A stretch of 64,000 bases of DNA, from the NCBI GenBank assembly GCA_033816765.1, contig CM066287.1, forward strand, positions 2,480,001 through 2,544,000, read 5' to 3'. The DNA is from Nothopassalora personata. Lineage: Eukaryota; Ascomycota; Dothideomycetes; Mycosphaerellales; Mycosphaerellaceae. Positions 52,358 through 62,608 of this stretch are shown piece by piece. The translations under genes were made by a program, and so were the position numbers. The notes beneath the pieces are model-generated. The model was given only the letters and a program-made list of their open reading frames with translations. It made no database searches and had not been told where the DNA came from. Each line of letters begins with the position of its first letter. Positions within the stretch are counted from its first letter, which is position 1.

Positions 52358-54001
52358 TTAGTCCGTTTCCTCCAGACCGAGAGCACGCTTCTTCGCGGTC
52401 AATTCTTCTTCCAGCGCAACAACCTTCTGCAGCTCGCGTTGCCGGAGAAGCTGGTTGGTCATGCCGTTCATGCGCGACCGTCCTCGATCCACCTCGCGTT
52501 GCAGATCGGCAACTTCCTCCATCTGCTGTGCGCGCTCTGCAGCTCGGGCCGCAGCGTCTTCGTCATACTCATCTGGGTCGTCGTCGTCTTCGTCCGACTC
52601 CTCATCTGATGACTGCTGCTGAGGTGTCATGGCGATTTCTTCTGCTGGCGTACCCACAGGTGTCGCAGCTTCGGAGCCGTCCTGTGTCATCTGTTCGGCT
52701 ATGAGCATAGAAGCAGCCTGGTCCGCCATCGGTGCAGGTGAGTCTGTGATGATTTCAGACACGGGTTCGTCGTCTGCGTCCAGGGCTAGGCCAAGCTGTG
52801 CTGCGAGGTCGTCATCGCCCTCGTCATCTTCATCTCCCTCATCGTACTCCTGGCCGTCCATCTCAACAGTCTCGACTGCCTCGCCTTCAGCATCGTCATT
52901 CTCGTCATCTTCGTATGCTTGCGGCTCGACAGATTGTTCGTGCTCCCGTCGTTCGCTGATTTCCACTGTGCCTCCGGTAGTACTCTCCCACTCTCTGTCG
53001 GCTTGAATCAGCTTGGCAACTTGCTCATCGATGTCCGTAGCTTCAGTGTGGCTCATCCTCTTGCGGAAACGTCTCTTACGTGCCCAGCGCATTGGAGGTG
53101 TCAGACCGTGCGCATACTGGAAGTTGTCCTTGTTCACTTCTCGTGGCAGCTGCATCGTCCTCGCCTCCTCCTCGCTGTTGCATCTTCCCAACACCAGTAG
53201 CATCTGCGCGATATCGGCCACCTTCCACCAGCCTTTCTTGTCAAAGCTCTTCATGGACTCCACGATGCAAGGCAGATCCACAAGTACCGCGCCGTACATC
53301 CTGCCGCGGATCTTGATCAAGGCACGTCTCAGACTTTTCTCGAGAAACTTGATTGACACCTCTGCTCCTCCATGGGTAACTGGCTCGCCGATCTTACCGT
53401 TCGCTATCGCATCGCGCAGGTAGTTGGCATCTTCCCCATCCTCCATACGGAGAACCAGAGCTTGCTGTACAGCCGGATCCTTTTCCACTTCTGAGTCTTC
53501 AGAATCATAGCCCACGCCCTTTTGCCGCGGTGGTGGCTTGCCTCGCGTGGTTAGGGAAGCGAGCTTCGGGACTGAGGACTTCCTCTTTGCTGCGTTTAAC
53601 GGGATTTTGAGCTTCGTCATACCAGATGTACTGGACTCGGGCGCTGGTGGCTTGAGAGAGAGCTTGCGCGTAGGCTGTGCACCACTAGCGATGCGTTTGG
53701 CAGCAGGATGTACTGTGTCATCGTGGGCGGCGCGCTTCTTGCCCTTGCCCGGGCCATCTTGTTTGCGCTGATACGGCCGCTTCTTCTTATCTGAGATCGC
53801 GTCTGCTGCGAACGGAAAGGCGCCTTGCGGTGGGTGATCGACGGGTGTTGGTGGTTGAGAGACGTGCAGCTTCAGCTTGGGGAGCGTGGGTTGTGCGGTG
53901 TTTGCAGTCTGCGGTGGAGGTGATGCTGCGGACGGAGCTGCATTCTGCGACGGCTGGCCATCTGGTCGGGGCACCTTGTTGCCCAGCTTCAGCTTGAGCA
54001 T
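52358..54001 (-). CDS. TAF7: TFIID subunit TAF7
   Basis: Subunit of the general transcription factor TFIID. Single exon, 547 aa from the ATG at 54001 (MLKLKLGNKVPRPDG). The frame extends upstream to 54142, but that start is unlikely. The TAFII55 N-terminal domain spans about residues 178-315: QALVLRMEDGEDANYLRDAI, IRGRMYGAVLVDLPCIVES and MKSFDKKGWWKVADIAQML. It closes with GLTPPMRWARKRRFRKRM. The preceding region has two LKL-type basic patches. The C-terminal part is strongly acidic (GDEDDEGDDDLAAQLG) and ends in a helical, coiled-coil-like segment (RAAERAQQMEEVADLQREVD). Length is as in other fungi. Confidence 0.94.
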   Translation of the reverse strand: MLKLKLGNKVPRPDGQPSQNAAPSAASPPPQTANTAQPTLPKLKLHVSQPPTPVDHPPQGAFPFAADAISDKKKRPYQRKQDGPGKGKKRAAHDDTVHPAAKRIASGAQPTRKLSLKPPAPESSTSGMTKLKIPLNAAKRKSSVPKLASLTTRGKPPPRQKGVGYDSEDSEVEKDPAVQQALVLRMEDGEDANYLRDAIANGKIGEPVTHGGAEVSIKFLEKSLRRALIKIRGRMYGAVLVDLPCIVESMKSFDKKGWWKVADIAQMLLVLGRCNSEEEARTMQLPREVNKDNFQYAHGLTPPMRWARKRRFRKRMSHTEATDIDEQVAKLIQADREWESTTGGTVEISERREHEQSVEPQAYEDDENDDAEGEAVETVEMDGQEYDEGDEDDEGDDDLAAQLGLALDADDEPVSEIITDSPAPMADQAASMLIAEQMTQDGSEAATPVGTPAEEIAMTPQQQSSDEESDEDDDDPDEYDEDAAARAAERAQQMEEVADLQREVDRGRSRMNGMTNQLLRQRELQKVVALEEELTAKKRALGLEETD

Positions 54002-54931
54002 GGCGGCGATGGTCGGGGTGTGGTGTCTAGTCTGGGGATGTGGTGACAGTGTAGAGGCGGTCGCGCAATCGCTTCGTGCTGGTATGGCGGTCAAGCACGC
54101 GCCTTGAAAGTGGACACCTCCATCGAGACACCGACCTTGCACCAGGCGTCCGAAGTTGTGGTCGGCGGCTGGAGCATTGTGTGAGGGTCAGGTCATCATT
54201 CGGAGAGTGAGCCGGATTCGGGATCCTTGACCCTTGCATGCGCAGGCCGATGCTTGCTCGATGGCACGTGCCTGGATGAATGTGCCGTCTTGTCGAAACA
54301 TCTTTTCTAGTAGTGTCATTCCTCAACAATGCAATTGCGAAGACCTCTCACATCGCTTGCCCACTACCTCCGCGGCTTACACAGTGAACTGAATTGTGAA
54401 AATCTCGCCGCCCCGGCCGACGATTGGTCAATGCAACGTCGCACATTCCATGGCACAGCAGCGAAGACTATTACACGTGCCTGCATGGAAGCGATGCATA
54501 ACGCGGTGCTGTACTCATTTACGGGTCACGCAGTCGCATCATTTGCAAATGACGACCCTCGAAAGTAGCCTCCGGAGGCTTACATACTGCCTGGTTGGGT
54601 GTAGGGTGGCTTGTAGCGGTGCCGGCTCAATTCTTACGGAGGCTGAGCTGCTGCGGTTCTCCACTTCTGTGCTGCCATCTCGCAGAATCCTCACCGGTTC
54701 CTTCAGTAAGCCCTCCGCCAGTTTATGTGAGCCTTCTGCGCCATTCCAGCTCGAAAGAGCGGACAAGCCATTCCTCATGCCTTTGCTGGCCCTGTTCATG
54801 GCTAATCTAGCTTTTCGCTTGGCGGACGACCTCACGTCCCATCACTCCACCATTGACGAGCGTGAGTAAGCCCGTGGCAGACGTGAGGGCAGGTATCATC
54901 TCGCCCCCTCTACCTACTTCTCATACTCATC
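54002..54931. other. Divergent promoter region
   Basis: Between TAF7 and the ankyrin gene. Open frames here have no recognisable domains. Confidence 0.45.
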
Positions 54932-56267
54932 ATGTCGTACTCTTCACGGTCATCTTCCTTCGATCTCTTCATGCGCGCTACGCTACTCACCGAGTCATCA
55001 CCACAGACCTTCCACAACTCAGCTGAGGGCTGCGTGGTCGCACTGCTCCACTTCGGCTTAAAAGAGCAAGCCATCGGAGAATATATTGTATGCTCTTGCA
55101 TTCTCTCGCAATCCTTTCGAATTACTGAACTTTACTTCCTCAGTCTACTACCTTGGGACCGGACAGCAAGGCCAGATTGCCATCATGGGCTTCGACACTA
55201 TGCGATCGTTTCACCATCTCGGGTTGTACTCGACACCACGATGTCCAGTCGAGAGGCATAACTCGGCACTGGAGACATTGAAACGGCAGGACTATTTTCT
55301 CATGATCAACGACTCTACTCGGCATCGAAAATCTGATCCTGGCCGAAGCATCTCACGGCATAGCAAGCCCGCTTCGTTACCCGTCACAGCTCCTTCTTTC
55401 CAGGCAGCCAAGGCCAAATGGTCGCCGCCATCGTCGCCCGGAGCCTTATCGCCCTCTGGGTCGCCTACAGGCTCACCGAGATATTCTCCCGCGACTCCTA
55501 CAACACGTAACCTGACGATAAAAGAGAAGAATGCTTTGGCGAATCAACTCTTTGCTGCCGCATGTTCAGGAGATCTGGCCGGCATCGAAATCCTCCTCAG
55601 CCACGGGGCCGCTATCAACTCCTCCGTCCTAGTAAGCGGTCTTTTCGAAGCTTTCAAGCCAGCAAAGCCAGGCCACCTCTCCCCACTGGCGGGTGCCGTC
55701 TCACATGGTCAACGTGCTGCAGCAGAGCTTCTACTGGCTCGCGGCGCAGATCTCAACCCAGATAACCAACGCTGCGCAAGCAGTCCACTACATGAGGCCG
55801 TACGGAACAACGACATGGAATTGACTAGACTTCTCCTCGATCGCGGAGCTGATGTTAATATCAGCAATGCCTATAAGACAACGCCACTGATGTACGCCAC
55901 GAAGTATGGCTCGCCAGAGCTAGTGGCTCTAGTGCTTCACTACCGACCAGACCTTCACAAGCTTTCCTTCATTAACGCTGCCGCGATCCACTGGTCAGTC
56001 TGGCCTGGCAACACCAAGGTCACGAAGCTGCTTCTACGAGCTGGAGCAGACCCAAATCAAGCGGGAGCAGCTGGCAACACACCACTCGGCTGTGCGGTCA
56101 TGACTGGTTCAACAAGCATGGTGCAGTGTCTTCTACGATACGGCGCTGATCCGATGCGACGCAACGAGGCATACGAGACGGCATTCGATATAGCCGAGAG
56201 CCAGGGCGCTTCGGACGAGCTTGTGGATCTCTTGCACGCCGCTGCCATGGCGACGAGACAGTCGTGA
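54932..56267 (+). CDS. Ankyrin-repeat protein, 5' structure uncertain
   Basis: The frame 55086-56267 encodes five to six ankyrin repeats from about 55530 on: NQLFAAACSGDLAGIEILLS, SPLAGAVSHGQRAAAELLLA, SPLHEAVRNNDMELTRLLLD, TPLMYATKYGSPELVALVL and TPLGCAVMTGSTSMVQCLLR. A serine/proline-rich linker precedes them. An upstream exon beginning at 54932 (MSYSSRSSSFDLFMRATLLT) looks real and has a GTATGC donor at 55088. The natural acceptor (CTCAG, 55143) leaves the joined frame off by one base. A later acceptor at 55166 restores it (EYI|QGQIAIMGF). Either that acceptor is used, or the locus carries a frameshift or sequence error. The partner or function is not predictable. Confidence 0.7.
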
Positions 56268-56871
56268 ACGATATGACGATCGAAACAATGTTTGAGATGT
56301 ATTTCTAGCGTGGAGTCTGGGGAACTACAGGCTGACAGCCATGATACGGACATATATGATCGAATGATACCACGAAAGACAGCTTGAGATGTAACATAGA
56401 GACGGTGGGAGTGATACTACTTGCAGAAAAGAACACGGAAAAAGACAACGAATTCCACATCATGACCATTGACACATCAACATTTCCTCCGCTTTCTGCT
56501 CCGTGGCTCCACGCATGGATGAATATCTGTCGCATGATGAACAGAGTGAGCTTGGGCCTGTCAGGCTGTCGTTAGGGCAGAGAGCTACTAAACGCACGTG
56601 GATCCACATCCTAGCTCGCATGGAGCCGTCCATGTGGGTCACGAAGATCGGCATCGCCGAGCACATGCCTGCGCAGCCTCCCGCGCGAACAGTTGGTCCC
56701 TTGCTTCCTCACGCCGTGAGTGCGAAACAATTAGGAAGCACCTCACCCTTTTACATCTAGTTATACAGTTATTGGAGCTACAGAAGCAACGCCCGCGTCA
56801 TCTCTTGGTCGGAGCAATGCAACGCCATAGCAAAAAATTGCCTACATCCTCAACAGGTCTGTCAACCACAC
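56268..56871. other. Spacer between convergent genes
   Basis: 3' regions of the ankyrin gene and MSH6. Nothing recognised. Confidence 0.5.
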
Positions 56872-59800
56872 TCACAATGCCGCAATAGCCTTTCTCAACA
56901 CCTCGAGCCCATTCTCTGCAATACACTCATCTTCCTCGCCATCTTTCAGCACCCAGCTGATATCACTGAGCAAACCTAACGGCAACCAGCTACTCTCCTG
57001 TGCCTTCTGGAGACTCTCGTGGATTCGTCCAGTATGCTCCCAGTTCTGTGCAGCCTCTTCGGCTCGATCAATGACCTTGTTTGGAATGCCACACATCGCT
57101 GCACAATGCATGCCGTAACTGCCCTCCGCGACACCATTCTCTAGTTGGTACAAGAACGTGACATCGCGGCGATCATCGTCGACCTGCACGGCCATGCGCT
57201 TTGCGACGATCTCAGGGTGATGCTGGAACTCAGCGGCGAGAGAGTGGTAATGCGTTGCAAAGTAGCCTAGAGCACCGACGTGAGTAGCAACATGGTGCAG
57301 GACGGCTTGAGCCACTGCAACACCGTCATAGCTGCTCGTGCCACGGCCAAGTTCGTCCAGGATAACCAGGGAGCGCGGCGTTGCTTCGGCGAGAATCTTC
57401 TTCGTCTCGCTGAGCTCCACCATGAAGGTACTTTGACCTGCGAAGATGTTGTCGTGCGCTCCGAGACGAGACATGATGCGATCCACAGGTGTCATACGAG
57501 CGTATTCACACGGCACGTAGCAGCCAATTTGGGCGAGGATCACCGCAACACAGGTCATGCGTAGGATTGTCGATTTACCAGCCGCGTTGGCTCCCGTGAG
57601 CAGTGTGATCGAAGCTGCATCGCCGCCCAGACCAATGTCATTCGGAATGAAGTTGGTCGTGGTCTCAATGCATGGATGGCGCAGCGTTTGGAACTCGAGG
57701 AGGCTTCGTGCATTGTCCTCTTCCACGAACTCGGGTCTGCATGAAGGCGATCCCATCGAAGCAGACGCCTTGGCAAGAGAAATCAGACAATCGAGCTGAG
57801 CGATGATTTTCGCAGCTGCCAGCCAGATGGTATAGTCGACATCGAACCGTGCAAAGAAGCGTCCAGCAAGAGCTTTGATTACTTGACCGTGCATCTCCTG
57901 TGCCTCCTTAAGATCTTGCACCAGTCCCTCGAGCTCTGGGAAGTACCAGCGCTTGACTTGCTTGGTGGCCGACATTTGCTTCCAGTGCTTTGGAATATTG
58001 CCTCCAACCTTCAAAGGGACTTCCAGCTGGTAGATCTCCTTGCCGTTATCTGTGAACTTAATAGCGCTGGAGCCGAGGTCCTTTCGTGCCTTCTGAAGAA
58101 GCTTCTGAAGTTCCTTGTCAATGCCGTCGATACGTTCTTGACTCTCATCAAAGTCCTCTTCGACGCCGGGCTGTGGGATAAAGAGGCCTTCCTCTTTCGC
58201 TTTGGTCCGGTCGAAAGCGTCCTTCCAGTGTCTCAGAGCACCAGCAAGGTCAGGCATAGATGATATGAGCTGGCCGAGTAGCCCTTCGCCAGAGCCGAGC
58301 GAGCCCAGCAGCGACATGGTGTATTCAATCTGCTCGAAGCCCTCGAGAACCTTGACGAAGTCTTGTGGCCTGCATCTTCCAGCGTGAACGCGAGATATCA
58401 GTCGCTCGAGGTCCGGTAGTTTGGAAAGTGACGCGCAAAATCGGTCCATGATTGTGCCGTCTGCGTTCAGAGCCTCGACTGCATCGAATCTCTGGTTGAT
58501 CCTTCTGGCGTCCGCTAACGGATGACATACCCATTGTCTCAACATGCGCTTGCCGAAAGGCGTGACACAACGATTGAGCATCGTGAAGAGGGTGCCTTCA
58601 GTGCTTCCGTCAAAGGTATTGGCGAAGATCTCCAGGTTGATCAAGCTTTGTCCATCCAGTACTAAGCTCGACGCTTTTCGGATTGGATCGTACCATGCGA
58701 AGTTGCCCAACGTGATCAGGTCTCGCTCGATCTTCAGAGTGCTGAGATACCAAATAAGGCCGCCCAGAGCAGAGAAGACAACCTCCTTCTCCTTGGCCTC
58801 TTGCAGGACAGCTGGCCATGCGCTGAGATTGTCTTCGACAGACTTGTCGAAATAAGCTTCGCCATCGATCTTCATGCGCGTCTTGTCGGCGGATAAGAAC
58901 TCTTTATCAGGCTTGAGATAGTTCCAGAGCGTTGTTGGTGGCGTGTTGTTCTTCAACATTCGCAAGGCTTTAGCAGAGACGCAGCCTTTCTCAAGCAGGA
59001 GTTCTCCAGGTCTTGTTTGAGCAACGAATGTTTCGAACTTGGTCATGTCAGCATCGTCAATGATTTCCGTCAGCTGGAACTGTGCAGTAGCTGTGTCCAC
59101 GAATGCGATACCAAAGTGCGGTTTGCCATCCAGCTCGGATTCCTTGATCGCAGCACAGTACGTGGCCATGTCGTCTTGAAGCATGCTGCCTTCCACCAGG
59201 GTTCCACTAGTGAGGACGGATGCAAGCTCTCTTCGTATCACCTTCTCTTCCTTCTTGCCCTTGATACTACGCTCACGCATATCTTTGCCAAGTGCTGACT
59301 CCATCTGGTCCACACGCGCGATCTTGTAGCCTTTCGCGACGAACATGTTCGCCCAGTGGTCCAGACTGGCTTCAGGAACACCAACCATTCGCATATTGAC
59401 CCTGTCGGTCAGTTTGAGGTCGAATAGTTGATGGCCAATGGTAGCATCATTTTCGTACAACTCGTAGAACTTGCCCTTCTTGAAGAACACGATAGTATCC
59501 CAGAACTTCTGCTTGATCTCCCAATACTGTTTTTCGAATGGTGAAAAGTTACTCCAAGCCAGAGGAGGAACGAAAATGGTTCGCTTGTCATAGTCCGGAT
59601 GATCAGGTGGGTTCCTATCCGCATCCTGTATCGAAGCTAGCCAAGGATATCGCTCAGATGGCTCAGTCGTATGAGCTTTCTGCTTCTTGGGTGGCCCGTT
59701 CGAGCTGATACCAGACCGCTTGGCCGGAGGTGCGGCAAGTCGTGGTTCTGTCGAAGGAGGAGTATCTGGATCGAAGTGCCACTGCAATGTCGTCGTCCCC

Positions 59801-60656
59801 GAAGCTGGAATCTCCTCGGTCTCCTCCTTCGGCATATGTGCTGGCGGAGACGAAGGCTTTACTGAGCTTCTGTTTGATGCCTTGCCCGATGTGGACGCAC
59901 TGGATCGTTTCTTGGATTTGGAAGGCTTCACATCGTCCTCCAGATCATCATCAACTACGAAATCATCCATGTCTGAAGCTCGCTTGTCAGCCAGCGTTCG
60001 CGAACTTGACCAAACATCGGAATGAAATGCGAATGGAGCAGCTAATCATAACTGGTAAGTAGAACAGGGCGTGTGGCAAACCCAGAACATACCTTCGTCA
60101 CTTTCCAACATTGCGGCTTGAGTAGCTGCATCGAGACCGAATTCATCGTCTGAATCGTCATCCTTAACACTGATCCTTCGCCGCTTCGCAGCACGTCTGT
60201 TGCCAGATGACGGCTTGAGGCCTTCATCTTCCTCATCGTCCGACTCGGCATAGCTCACTGGCTTCTTCGCCTTTCGCGAAGGGCTAGAATAGGCAGTGCC
60301 TGGCGTTTCTATCAGCCTGTCAGTCTCACCTCGGCTCAGATGGTAGATCATTGCATACCATTCTCCTTATTGTGGCCATCGATAATGGAGCTCTGCTGGG
60401 ACGCCCCTAGAACTGTCTGCGGGCTGGAAGCCATGTTGCTGGAGGCATCGACGCCGCTACGCGCCGGCTTGTCACCGGTATCGTCAGCTGATCGCTTGAC
60501 AAGCTTGCTGCTTGATGCCGATGGCGTTGGTGTTGGGCGCTTTGTGAAGAAGCCGGCAATGCTCTGCTGTTTGGAGCTTGATTTGGCCGTGCTGGAGGGT
60601 GCGGCCTTCTGTGTTGACGGCGTTGACTTGATGGCAGAATCTGTGGCGCGCGCCAT
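56872..60656 (-). CDS. MSH6: DNA mismatch repair protein MSH6
   Basis: Subunit of the MutS-alpha heterodimer (with MSH2) recognising base mismatches in the nucleus. Exons on the minus strand are 60656-60359, 60308-60093 and 59978-56872, giving 1206 aa. A PCNA-binding PIP box, QQSIAGFF, lies at residues 30-37. The disordered, acidic N-terminal region leads to the mismatch-binding domain with the Phe-x-Glu motif in GKFYELYEND. The ATPase domain has Walker A TGANAAGKST, Walker B LVILDELGRGTSSYDG, and FATHYHSLAAEF. The ending EVLRKAIAAL is family-like. All catalytic motifs are intact. It shares a 238-bp bidirectional promoter with the folylpolyglutamate synthase gene. Confidence 0.96.
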
Positions 60657-60894
60657 TGTGGTGGAAAATTAACACGTCTCGCGTCTATGGACAATGACGA
60701 TGAGAAGAGCAGAGAGTACAGGAGATGATGTTTCAATGGAAGTCGCGGACGCGTCGCGTGGCTAAAGTGGCTCTCGGCAGCCGGCAAGCATGGGCCTGCG
60801 ATTCGCGCGCCCCCAGCAGCCCTGATGTCCCGTCAATCTGTGAATGCTTCTCATCTCACCACTTGCACCGCAACCTCCGCCGTCATCGACAGTT
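60657..60894. promoter_or_regulatory. Bidirectional promoter with MluI cell-cycle box
   Basis: 238 bp between the divergent start codons of MSH6 and folylpolyglutamate synthase. A perfect ACGCGT (60749-60754) is followed by CGCGTGG. ACGCGT is the MBF binding core that drives G1/S expression of replication and repair genes, including MSH6, in yeast. Use here is inferred. Confidence 0.5.
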
Positions 60895-62535
60895 ATGTCG
60901 TCGTGTCGAGCGTGTCTGCGGCGTTCTGTTGGCCATAGGAGGCTATACAGCACAGCTCGCGACTATAATGCGGCGGTGGCAAAGCTCAATTCTCTTCAAA
61001 GCAACTTCTCAGTAGTGGAAGCAATCCGGATAGCAGGACCAGGTGTAAATTCGCAGTCGATACCCCAGATGATCAATTGGGCGCGGCGTATAGGCTATGA
61101 GGTGTGCGGTACTGTCAAGGTGCGTGTTCGGAAACTCCCATCTGACCCGACAATGTAGCCTTCCGACTTCGATCGCCTGAACCCCATCCACATCGCGGGC
61201 ACCAAGGGCAAAGGCTCTACGTCCTCGTTCATATCCTCAATCCTGGCACAATACTTGCCCACGAAGCGTAGTATACATGCCGAGCGGCTCCCATCCACTG
61301 TTGGCCTTTACACATCTCCACATCTCCGCTTCGTGCGAGAACGGATCCAGATCAACAATGAGCCCATCTCAGAAGAACTGTTTGCCCATTGCTTTTGGGA
61401 GGTCTGGGATCGGTTCGAAGCGTCACGGCCAGCTCAGGATGGAGTCGACGCAAGAAGCATCGACGGTAAGCCAGTCTACTTCCACTTCTTGACGCTCATG
61501 GGCTTGCATTGCTACATGAAAGAGGATGTTGGGACGGCCGTAATCGAGTGCGGGATTGGAGGAGAATATGATACGACCAACATACTGGTGCAGCCTTCTG
61601 CTACGGGTATCACCAGTTTAGGCATTGATCATGAAGCTCTACTCGGCAGCACGATCAGCGAGATCGCCTGGCATAAGGCAGGGATCTTCAAGCCAGATGT
61701 GCCTGCTTTCACAGTGCCGCAGCCTGAAGATGCTATGAAGGTGCTTTTTGAACGAGCGAAAGAACGGCAGACGGAGCTGTACACAGTCCCCGTCCACGAG
61801 GCAGTTCCTACGATCCAGCTTGGTCTGCATGGTCACTTCCAGAAGCTGAATGCGTCACTGGCTATCGCTGTATCGGCCCTCCATCTGCAACGACTTGGCT
61901 TCACTGGTGTCCCAGATCCATATGATTCATCGGCAACTCTCCCCGCTGAGTTTGTGCACGGCCTTGAGACAACACGACTAGGAGGACGCTGTGACTTTCG
62001 AGCAGATTCTCAATTGGCAAACCTGAACTGGTACATCGACGGCGGACATACACTCGAAAGTATAGAAGTCGCCGGACAATGGTTTGCAACGAAGTCGTCC
62101 CCCAGTAAGGACAAGCCAGCAGCAAAGCGCATCCTGGTCTTCAACCAGCAGACAAGAGATGCTTCCTCCCTCACCAGGCGTCTACACCACACCCTGGCGG
62201 CAGCCTTGAATGACGAACATCCTTTTGAGCACGCGATCTTCTGTCCCAACACGACTTACAGAGATGCTGGCTACAAAGCTGATCTCGTGTCCATCAACAC
62301 GAATAAGGACGATGTCGGCAGTCTTCGCGTGCAGCAGGAGCTCGCGAAGAACTGGGACACAATCGATCGGAAATCGACTGTGCATGTCGTCAACACAATC
62401 GAAGACGCTGTAGCGAGAGCACGAGATCTTGCCGAGGGGCATCAAGCTGAAGTCTTGGTCACTGGAAGTCTGCATCTGGTGGGCGGGCTCATAGAAGTGC
62501 TTGAGAATGAAGTCGAAAGGAATATTGATGCTTAG
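60895..62535 (+). CDS. Folylpolyglutamate synthase
   Basis: ATP-dependent ligase adding gamma-glutamate residues to folates, for cellular retention and one-carbon metabolism. Two exons, 60895-61101 and 61159-62535, give 527 aa. The ATG at 60895 (MSSCRACLRRSVGHRRLYS) gives a basic, mitochondrial-looking leader before RDYNAAVAKLNSLQSN. An in-frame ATG at 60844 is also possible. Motifs are IHIAGTKGKGSTSSF (P-loop, about residue 83), VGLYTSPHLRFVRERIQIN, ECGIGGEYDTTNILV, and GIDHEALLGSTISEIAWHKAG. The Mur-ligase C-terminal part has WYIDGGHTLESIEVAGQWF. Yeast Met7 is the counterpart. Confidence 0.95.
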
Positions 62536-62608
62536 CATGCTGTGGGGTTATCAATCGATACATCAAACAAACCATGCATCTTCGTGCAGTAAACTGGAAC
62601 TCTAGTTT

